Positions 27,146-32,437 of a stretch of 32,437 nucleotides of DNA are shown here, piece by piece. Position 1 is the stretch's first letter, and every line of letters begins with the position of its first letter. Source of the stretch: Boseongicola sp. SB0665_bin_10 (GTDB lineage Bacteria; Pseudomonadota; Alphaproteobacteria; Rhodobacterales; Rhodobacteraceae); the NCBI GenBank assembly GCA_009838075.1, contig VXSG01000055.1, forward strand, positions 33,323-65,759, given 5' to 3'. The notes below the pieces were generated by a model. It was given only the letters and a program-made list of their open reading frames with translations, was not told where the DNA came from and did no database searches. The position numbers were made by a program, and so were the translations under genes.

Positions 27146-27851
27146 TCCCTTCCTGATCGGCGACTCCTTGAGCGGCGGGTACGGCCGTGGCGTGGATATC
27201 CTCCACTCATGCACGATCTCGGTGAACGAAGGCGAGATCGCCGTGATCGTCGGGCCGAACGGCGCGGGCAAGTCGACGGCAATGAAGGCGGTCTTCGGGA
27301 TGCTGGATCTCCATGAGGGCTCGGTCAGCCTCGGTGGCGAGGACATCTCGCACCTGAGCCCGCAGGACCGGGTGGCAAAGGGAATGGCTTTCGTGCCGCA
27401 GAATTCCAACACCTTCACGTCGCTGACCGTCGAAGAGAACCTCGAAATGGGGGCCTTTCTGAGACGCGACGACATTTCGGGAACCATGGCGCAGGTCTAC
27501 GAGCTCTTTCCTGCCCTGAGGGAAAAGCGCCGGCAGACGGCAGGCGAATTGTCCGGCGGGCAGCGTCAGCAGGTGGCTGTCGGTCGCGCGCTGATGACCC
27601 AGCCCAGGGTCCTGATGCTGGATGAGCCGACGGCAGGCGTCAGTCCCGTCGTCATGGACGAACTGTTCGACAGGATCATTGAGGTGGCCAGGACCGGCAT
27701 CTCGATCCTGATGGTGGAGCAGAACGCGCGGCAGGCCCTCGAGATCGCGGACACGGGCTACGTCATGGTGCAGGGGCGAAACGCCTTCACTGACACGGGC
27801 GAGGCACTGCTTGCGGATCCGGAAGTTCGCCGCTCGTTCCTTGGTGGGTAA
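27138..27851 (+). CDS. Branched-chain amino-acid-type ABC transporter ATPase (LivF type)
   Basis: A 237-aa second ATPase of the transporter. Walker A GPNGAGKS (39-46), FVPQNSNTFTSLTVEENLEMG typical of LivF, signature LSGGQRQQVAVGRAL and Walker B VLMLDEPTAGVSP. The start is GTG at 27138, overlapping the end of the previous gene. It acts with the LivG-type ATPase as the heterodimeric motor on the LivH/LivM permease pair. Confidence 0.94.
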   Translation: MSDPFLIGDSLSGGYGRGVDILHSCTISVNEGEIAVIVGPNGAGKSTAMKAVFGMLDLHEGSVSLGGEDISHLSPQDRVAKGMAFVPQNSNTFTSLTVEENLEMGAFLRRDDISGTMAQVYELFPALREKRRQTAGELSGGQRQQVAVGRALMTQPRVLMLDEPTAGVSPVVMDELFDRIIEVARTGISILMVEQNARQALEIADTGYVMVQGRNAFTDTGEALLADPEVRRSFLGG

Positions 27852-27882
27852 GGCGGTCAGGCAGGAGCTGGAGAGGGCAGGC

Positions 27883-28032
27883 ATGAACAAGCTCTCAAGG
27901 ATGCGTGCTCACGCCGGAGTCCGGCAAGGCAGCGGATTCCGGTTGCGCCCCGGGCATCCCCTTGGATCGCTTCGGAAACGTGCAGGATCGGCTTCCGTCA
28001 GTCCGGACAGGAGGGCAACTTGGACCTCCTGA
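27883..28032 (+). CDS. Possible 49-aa small ORF between the ATPase and permease genes
   Basis: ATG at 27883 has AGGG about 6 nt upstream and a frame of 49 codons, rich in Arg, Gly and Ser, ending inside the first codons of the permease gene (13-bp overlap). I recognise no family. Its value may be translational coupling to the TTG-start permease gene, or it may be chance in a 170-bp gap that otherwise contains only small inverted repeats. Confidence 0.2.
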   Translation: MNKLSRMRAHAGVRQGSGFRLRPGHPLGSLRKRAGSASVSPDRRATWTS

Positions 28033-29027
28033 ACGCAATCGTCGCGTTCGCGAATTTCGTCGTGTTGCCGGCAGTTTCCTATGGCAGCCAGTTGGCGCTC
28101 GGGGCGCTTGGCGTGACCATGATCTACGGGATCCTGAGGTTCTCCAACTTTGCCCACGGCGACACGATGGCCTTTGGCGCAATGGCCACGATCCTGGGCA
28201 CCTGGTGGCTTCAGGCCATGGGCGTTTCCCTGGGTCCGTTCCCGACCGCGCTCCTGGCGCTGCCAGCCGGGATTGCCGGCACCGCGGCGCTCGTCCTGCT
28301 CACCGACCGCCTTGTCTACCGGTTCTACCGGGAACGGAAGTCCGCGCCCGTCATCCTGGTCATCGTTTCCATGGGCGTCATGTTCGTGACGAACGGCCTC
28401 GTGCGTTTCGTCATTGGGGTTGACGAACAGCGATTTGCCGACGGGGCGCGCTTCATCATCACGGCTCGCGAGTTCAAGGAACTGACCGGCCTGCGGGAGG
28501 GGCTCGCGATCAAGTCAACCGCCATGCTGACCGTCGTCGTCGCCATCATCGTCGTGGCCCTCCTCTTCTGGTTCCTGAATCGCACGCGCACGGGAAAGTC
28601 CATGCGCGCGTTTTCGGACAACGAGGATCTCGCACTCCTCTCCGGCATCAATCCCGAACGCGTCGTGATGATCACCTGGATCATGGTGGCAGCGCTGGCC
28701 ACCATCGCGGGCGTGCTCTATGGACTCGACAAGAGCTTCAAGCCGTTCAACTACTTCCAGCTCCTCCTGCCGATCTTCGCATCTGCGATCGTTGGAGGCC
28801 TTGGCAATCCGGTCGGCGCAATCGCGGGCGGATTTGTCATCGCCTTTTCCGAAGTCACGATCACCTATGCGTTCAAGAAGGTTGCAGGCTACCTGATCCC
28901 TGCCTGGGAGCCGCAAGGCCTCGTCCAGCTGCTGTCGACAGACTACAAGTTCGCCGTCAGCTTCGCGATTCTCATCGTCGTGCTCCTGTTCCGGCCGACG
29001 GGACTGTTCAGGGGGAAAGCGCTGTGA
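28020..29027 (+). CDS. Branched-chain amino-acid-type ABC transporter permease (LivH type)
   Basis: A 335-aa inner-membrane permease with about eight hydrophobic segments. Family landmarks are ALGALGVTMIYGILRFSNFAHGD near residues 23-45, the loop RTRTGKSMRAFSDNEDLALLSGINPERV, and ASAIVGGLGNPVGAIAGGF. The start is TTG at 28020, supported by AGGAGG 6 nt upstream. The hydrophobic first helix follows at once. It overlaps the next permease gene by 4-bp (GTGA). Confidence 0.93.
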   Translation: MDLLNAIVAFANFVVLPAVSYGSQLALGALGVTMIYGILRFSNFAHGDTMAFGAMATILGTWWLQAMGVSLGPFPTALLALPAGIAGTAALVLLTDRLVYRFYRERKSAPVILVIVSMGVMFVTNGLVRFVIGVDEQRFADGARFIITAREFKELTGLREGLAIKSTAMLTVVVAIIVVALLFWFLNRTRTGKSMRAFSDNEDLALLSGINPERVVMITWIMVAALATIAGVLYGLDKSFKPFNYFQLLLPIFASAIVGGLGNPVGAIAGGFVIAFSEVTITYAFKKVAGYLIPAWEPQGLVQLLSTDYKFAVSFAILIVVLLFRPTGLFRGKAL

Positions 29028-30328
29028 CCCTGAAGCCGCGAGACATGACCCTCTTCCTGGCCGTCCTTGCGCTGATCGCCGCAACAGGATTCCTGCAGAG
29101 CTGGAACGTTGCGCTCGGAATCCTGAACATGGGCCTTGTCTCGGCGATCATGGCGCTCGGGGTGAACATGCAATGGGGCTATGCGGGACTCTTCAATATC
29201 GGCGTCATGGGGTTCCTGGCGCTTGGAGGCCTCAGCACCGTCATCATCTCGAAACCGCCGGTCGTCGAAGCCTGGGACGCCGGCGGCCCCAGGGTCATCT
29301 TCGCCCTTCTTGTCGGAACAGCCGCCATCGTGGCGGCCATCCTGGCGTGGAAACGAATGCCCGTTGGGAAGGCCCGCGCGTCTGCGCTTGTCGCGGTCCT
29401 TGTCGCGGGCTTCTTCGTCTATCGCTGGCTCTTCGACCCGGCGGTGGCGGCGATTGAGGCGGTGTCGCCGGCCAGGGCGGGAAATCTCGGAGGACTTGGC
29501 CTGCCTGTCCTGATTGCATGGCCGGTTGGCGCGCTGCTCGCCGCAGGCGCCGCATGGGTCGTCGGGAAGACGGCGCTCGGCCTGCGATCGGACTATCTCG
29601 CCATCGCCACCCTGGGCGTCTCCGAAATCATCATCGCGGTCCTCAAGAACGAGGACTGGCTCTCGCGCGGCGTGAAGAACGTCAGCGGCATCCCGCGACC
29701 GGTGCCTTACGAAATCGACCTGCAGAACTCGGAACGATTTGTCGAGCGGGTCTCGGGCCTCGGATTCGACCCGGTGACGGCATCCACGATCACGGTCAAG
29801 CTCGCCTATGCCGGCCTCTTCCTGGCAGTTCTGCTCTTGCTGCTGTGGTTGGCGCAAGCCGCGCTCAACTCGCCCTGGGGCCGGATGATGCGGGCCATTC
29901 GCGACAACGAGGTCGCGGCAGAGGCGATGGGCAAGGACGTGACGGCAAGGCACCTGCAGGTGTTCATCCTCGGATCGGCGGTTTGCGGGCTGGCAGGAGC
30001 CATGATGACAACGCTGGACGGCCAGTTGACGCCTTCAAGCTACCAACCGCTGCGCTTCACGTTCCTGATCTGGGTCATGGTCATTGTCGGAGGCTCGGGC
30101 AACAACTTCGGCGCGGTCCTGGGCGGCATGCTCATCTGGTACCTCTGGGTCATGGTCGAGCCCTTGGGGGTCGCCCTGATCGGGGGCATCACTGCGGGCA
30201 TGCCGGATGGCTTCTGGCTGAAGGCGCATCTCCTGGAGACTGCCGCGCACATGCGGCTTCTGACCATGGGCCTGATCCTGCTTCTGGTTCTCCGCTTCAG
30301 TCCGCGCGGGCTGATTCCTGAACGGTGA
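29024..30328 (+). CDS. Branched-chain amino-acid-type ABC transporter permease (LivM type)
   Basis: A 434-aa permease partner with the family blocks LVSAIMALGVNMQWGYAGLFNIGVMGF, LRSDYLAIATLGVSEIIIAVLKNEDWLSRG and SPWGRMMRAIRDNEVAAEAMGKDV. At 434 residues it is longer than many LivM proteins, because of an extra hydrophobic segment around residues 85-150. GTG start at 29024 overlaps livH-type gene. Its stop overlaps the next GTG by 4 bp. Confidence 0.93.
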   Translation: MTLKPRDMTLFLAVLALIAATGFLQSWNVALGILNMGLVSAIMALGVNMQWGYAGLFNIGVMGFLALGGLSTVIISKPPVVEAWDAGGPRVIFALLVGTAAIVAAILAWKRMPVGKARASALVAVLVAGFFVYRWLFDPAVAAIEAVSPARAGNLGGLGLPVLIAWPVGALLAAGAAWVVGKTALGLRSDYLAIATLGVSEIIIAVLKNEDWLSRGVKNVSGIPRPVPYEIDLQNSERFVERVSGLGFDPVTASTITVKLAYAGLFLAVLLLLLWLAQAALNSPWGRMMRAIRDNEVAAEAMGKDVTARHLQVFILGSAVCGLAGAMMTTLDGQLTPSSYQPLRFTFLIWVMVIVGGSGNNFGAVLGGMLIWYLWVMVEPLGVALIGGITAGMPDGFWLKAHLLETAAHMRLLTMGLILLLVLRFSPRGLIPER

Positions 30329-30930
30329 ACCCGCTCGTCGTCATTCCTGCAGCTGGCTCCTCGTCGCGCATGCTGGGACGCGACAAGCTGCTGGAGCACG
30401 TTGAGGGCACGCCACTTCTTCGCCGCCAGGCCGGCAACGCCATGGAAAGCGGATGCCGGGTCGTCGTGGCGCTTCCGAAAGGCGACGTTGCTCGCCAGGA
30501 GGTGTTGAAGGGCCTCGAACTGACCATGATCGAGGTCGAGAACGCGGGCGAAGGCCTCGGCGCCACGCTTCGCGCCGCAACCTTGCATGTTATGGAACTT
30601 GCACCGGACCGCGCCATGATGATCCTGCTGCCGGACGTCCCCGGAATCACTGCGTCCGACATCAAGAGCGTCATCAAGCGATTCGAAACTGCGGGCGGCG
30701 ACACGCCGACCAGAGCCACGGATGCCTCAGGAAGACCGGGCACGCCATTGATCGTGCCACCACGGCTGCTGCCTCGGTTTGCCAAGCTGAAAGGCGATGA
30801 GGGTGGTCGCGCCGTTCTGAATGACGAGACGATCACTTTCGTGCAATTGCGGGGCGACCGGGCCACTCGGGACCTGGACACGCCCGAAGACTGGAGGGCG
30901 TGGCGCGAAAGGGGCGGCCCGCTTACCTGA
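30325..30930 (+). CDS. MobA-like NTP transferase domain protein
   Basis: A 201-aa protein of the nucleotidyltransferase family used in molybdenum cofactor maturation (MobA/MocA-like). The N-terminal nucleotide loop IPAAGSSSRMLGRDKLLE fits the AGGxSxRMGxxK pattern. LPDVPG near residue 103 carries the metal-binding Asp, GRPGTPLIVP near 138 matches the GxxGHP block (Thr for His), and DLDTPEDW lies near the end. It starts with GTG at 30325, overlapping the permease stop by 4 bp, so it is the last gene of the transporter operon. Why a cofactor nucleotidyltransferase is coupled to an amino-acid-type transporter is unclear; an alternative nucleotidyl target is possible. Confidence 0.8.
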   Translation: MNPLVVIPAAGSSSRMLGRDKLLEHVEGTPLLRRQAGNAMESGCRVVVALPKGDVARQEVLKGLELTMIEVENAGEGLGATLRAATLHVMELAPDRAMMILLPDVPGITASDIKSVIKRFETAGGDTPTRATDASGRPGTPLIVPPRLLPRFAKLKGDEGGRAVLNDETITFVQLRGDRATRDLDTPEDWRAWRERGGPLT

Positions 30931-31364
30931 AGACCACGGTGGCACAGAAGTCCGGCACCAACCGCGTCATCCTGAACACGGGCTTAACGGCGCTCAAGCG
31001 GATGCCGGAATGCAAGGCGGGGAACGTGTTCGTCGATTCCCGCCGGGAGCACGTCACGGAGATGCCGCGAGTGCGGGGCGGTTGACGTCGCCAGCCGCAG
31101 GACGGTTTCGACCGCCTGGCGTGCGGCCATGCCCATGCCGACCCCGTTGCGGCGAGGACGTTCGAGACAGGGCGCTTCGGCGCGTCGTTCCAACGAACGA
31201 GGCGCCAGGGACCGGCGCATCTGCACGGGGATCGGTGCTTGCGCCGGCAACCTCCGCTGAACCGCGAAATCAATGCCTGCGGCGGCCAGGCTGTCCGTCA
31301 AGCCTGGCATGCAAGTCCCGTTCCTTGGCATTCTCCCGGCATGGCGCAACTTCGTGTTCCGTTA

Positions 31365-31378
31365 TGAAAGCGCTATCA
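31365..31378. promoter_or_regulatory. LacI-family-like operator, copy 1
   Basis: TGAAAGCGCTATCA is a near-perfect palindrome centred on AGCGCT, the core typical of LacI/GalR repressor sites. It shares TTATGAAAGCGCT with copy 2, 111 bp downstream. Confidence 0.5.
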
Positions 31379-31466
31379 AGAAACTGGTGGCATCGGAGGT
31401 TGATCAACGGGAATTGCGCGTGGATCTTGAAGCTTGTTGAAAGCATCAGAGCAATGGCAAATGGAG

Positions 31467-31495
31467 TTGACTTTATGAAAGCGCTGTCATTTCAT
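31467..31495 (+). promoter_or_regulatory. Candidate promoter with an operator in its spacer
   Basis: TTGACT (31467-31472), 17 nt, TTTCAT (31490-31495). The spacer contains operator copy 2 entirely, so a bound repressor would block polymerase. The promoter points to the binding-protein gene at 31970, about 470 bp away. The -10 match is modest (4 of 6). Confidence 0.4.
31476..31489. promoter_or_regulatory. LacI-family-like operator, copy 2
   Basis: TGAAAGCGCTGTCA, palindromic around AGCGCT with one mismatched pair. It fills the spacer of the promoter candidate. Two copies 111 bp apart would permit DNA looping. No LacI-type regulator gene lies in the window. Confidence 0.5.
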
Positions 31496-31529
31496 CTGGT
31501 CAGGACAGACGGGAAAAACCAGTTCAGCG

Positions 31530-31551
31530 GCCTCTCCCTGAAGAGAGAGGC
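31530..31551 (+). terminator. Stem-loop downstream of the promoter candidate
   Basis: GCCTCTC and GAGAGGC form a perfect 7-bp stem with an 8-nt loop, followed by TTGAGG. It could be an attenuator in the leader or a weak terminator. Confidence 0.35.
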
Positions 31552-31969
31552 TTGAGGGGCGCATGTCCCGAAGGTCCATGCTGACCAGCACGAGAAGGGC
31601 GACCATCATCCAATTTACCTTGAACCATGCGTCAGAGACCCGCCTTGGGACGCTTTCTCAGTTCCAAGCTCTGGAAGATTCGTCGGCAGACACGCCGGGT
31701 CAGACACGAAACGGGGCGAATCGAAATTCGGGTGGTCAAGTTGTGCGAGGAGAGCCCGCCTTCGGGCGGCGTTGCCCGGGATGTCAATGGGATCCCGCGA
31801 GCGGCGCAAGCCGCATTGCAGAGAATGCAGCATCACGGTTTTTCCGTCCAGACGAGGCAACTCGTCTACGGGGCGGGTGGCGGTTTGCCCGACCCGTTTC
31901 AACACAAACAACAATGGGGCGCGCTGTCCTCCCGGGCCCACTTGCCGGGGACCAAGGCGCGAAATTCAG

Positions 31970-32437
31970 ATGAATTATCTTCGCTCGTGCGGACTCGGGT
32001 TGCTTTGGGCGACCGGTTCCGCTCTCGCATTTGCAGCCGTGGCCGCAAATGCCGAACCTGCTCACGGCACCCTTGTCGTCGCCGTCAATCAGGAACCACA
32101 GGACCTTGCTGCACAAGGCACCTACAAGGAAATCAACGCCACTGGGCTACGCAATGTCGTGGAAACGCTGATCGCGGTCGACCCGGTTTCCGGCGAAATG
32201 CGGGGCGTACTCGCCACCGGTTGGGAACGCATCGATGGCAGCACGCTGCGATTCACCATCAGGCAGGGCGTCAAGTTCCACGACGGCACCGAATTGACGG
32301 CGGAAGCGGTGGCCAAGTCGATCAACTGGGTCTGGAGCCCCGAAAAGGCGTTCACAATCCAGGAATATGCCGGCCCCGGCGAAATCACCGCCACCGCCAT
32401 CGACGAAATTACCGTCGAGGTGGTGTCGAGCCAGGCC
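31970..32437 (+). CDS. Peptide-type ABC transporter substrate-binding protein (SBP_bac_5 family), 5' part
   Basis: ATG at 31970 opens 156 codons that run off the right edge. A signal peptide is visible (MNYLRSCGLGLLWATGSALA, with cleavage likely near ANA-E at 28/29). The mature start then shows family 5 landmarks: GTLVVAVNQEPQDL, NVVETLIAVDPVSGEMRGVLATGW, STLRFTIRQGVKFHDGTELTAEAV and INWVWSPE. It is distinct from the binding protein at 7286. No strong ribosome site precedes the ATG (AAGG is 12 nt away). The operator-bearing promoter candidate lies about 470 bp upstream, so regulated expression is plausible. Permeases and ATPases would be expected beyond the edge. Confidence 0.87.
   Translation, partial: MNYLRSCGLGLLWATGSALAFAAVAANAEPAHGTLVVAVNQEPQDLAAQGTYKEINATGLRNVVETLIAVDPVSGEMRGVLATGWERIDGSTLRFTIRQGVKFHDGTELTAEAVAKSINWVWSPEKAFTIQEYAGPGEITATAIDEITVEVVSSQA

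Larger units (their letters stand above)
30931..31969. other. Long intergenic region (about 1 kb) with regulatory sites
   Basis: No coding frame here has a family signature, a convincing ribosome site or consistent codon use, on either strand. Open frames in the left half read as Arg/Pro-rich noise. The middle part (31355-31515) is AT-richer and holds two operator-like palindromes and a promoter candidate. A decayed gene cannot be excluded. Confidence 0.5.

Noticed and set aside
30923-31349. Two minus-strand frames of 116 and 121 codons after the MobA-like gene
   Set aside because: They overlap each other in different frames, are Arg-rich, and show no recognisable domain or ribosome site.
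31627-32437. Plus-strand frame starting at ATG 31627 and open to the window edge
   Set aside because: No ribosome site or family motif; its right part is the +1 shadow of the binding-protein gene at 31970. A decayed gene in the left part cannot be excluded.

Overview
The window is about 32.4 kb of GC-rich bacterial chromosome with short gaps, many 1-11 bp gene overlaps, several GTG/TTG starts and housekeeping genes throughout. The neighbourhoods (purE-purK with a YdcH-like gene, Hsp20 followed by a DUF1150 protein, ffh/chorismate mutase/rpsP/rimM, an HrcA-type CIRCE site before groES) point to an alphaproteobacterium, probably Rhodobacterales or a relative. That placement is inference from gene order and protein style, not a database result. 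No rRNA, tRNA, CRISPR array, prophage or intact insertion sequence was recognised.

Layout. 1-3723 (minus): an Rpn/PD-(D/E)XK-type nuclease cut by the left edge, then a ligase-associated DEXH (Lhr-like) helicase. 3930-11028: a peptide-type ABC transporter split into two divergent units. The double ATPase and an ArgE-like deacetylase are on the minus strand; the binding protein and two permeases are on the plus strand. 11423-13641 (plus): an ECHDC3-like enoyl-CoA hydratase homologue and MetY. 13722-16807 (minus): pdxJ, a Nudix hydrolase, purK, purE and a YdcH-like protein. 16973-19778: a chaperone block, with Hsp20 plus a DUF1150 protein converging on groES-groEL. 19941-20948 (minus): a DMT-family permease. 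21101-24894 (plus): ffh, a GNAT acetyltransferase, chorismate mutase, rpsP with a long acidic tail, and rimM. 25102-30930 (plus): a complete branched-chain amino-acid-type ABC operon (binding protein, two ATPases, two permeases) ending in a MobA-like nucleotidyltransferase. 30931-31969 has no supportable gene but carries two LacI-type operator-like palindromes. 31970 to the right edge is the start of a second peptide-type binding protein.

How it fits together. Most of the window is core metabolism and protein quality control. The transport genes (two peptide-type systems, one amino-acid-type system, one DMT permease) suggest a heterotroph that lives on dissolved peptides and amino acids. Chaperone control is visible: a perfect CIRCE operator lies over the groES start region, and a good sigma-32-type promoter precedes hsp20. 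I do not see a clearly new multi-gene system. The most noteworthy signals are non-coding: a perfect 32-bp palindrome at 11147-11178, two mutually exclusive hairpins in the leader of the peptide-binding-protein gene, and paired LacI-type operators, one of them sitting inside a promoter spacer.
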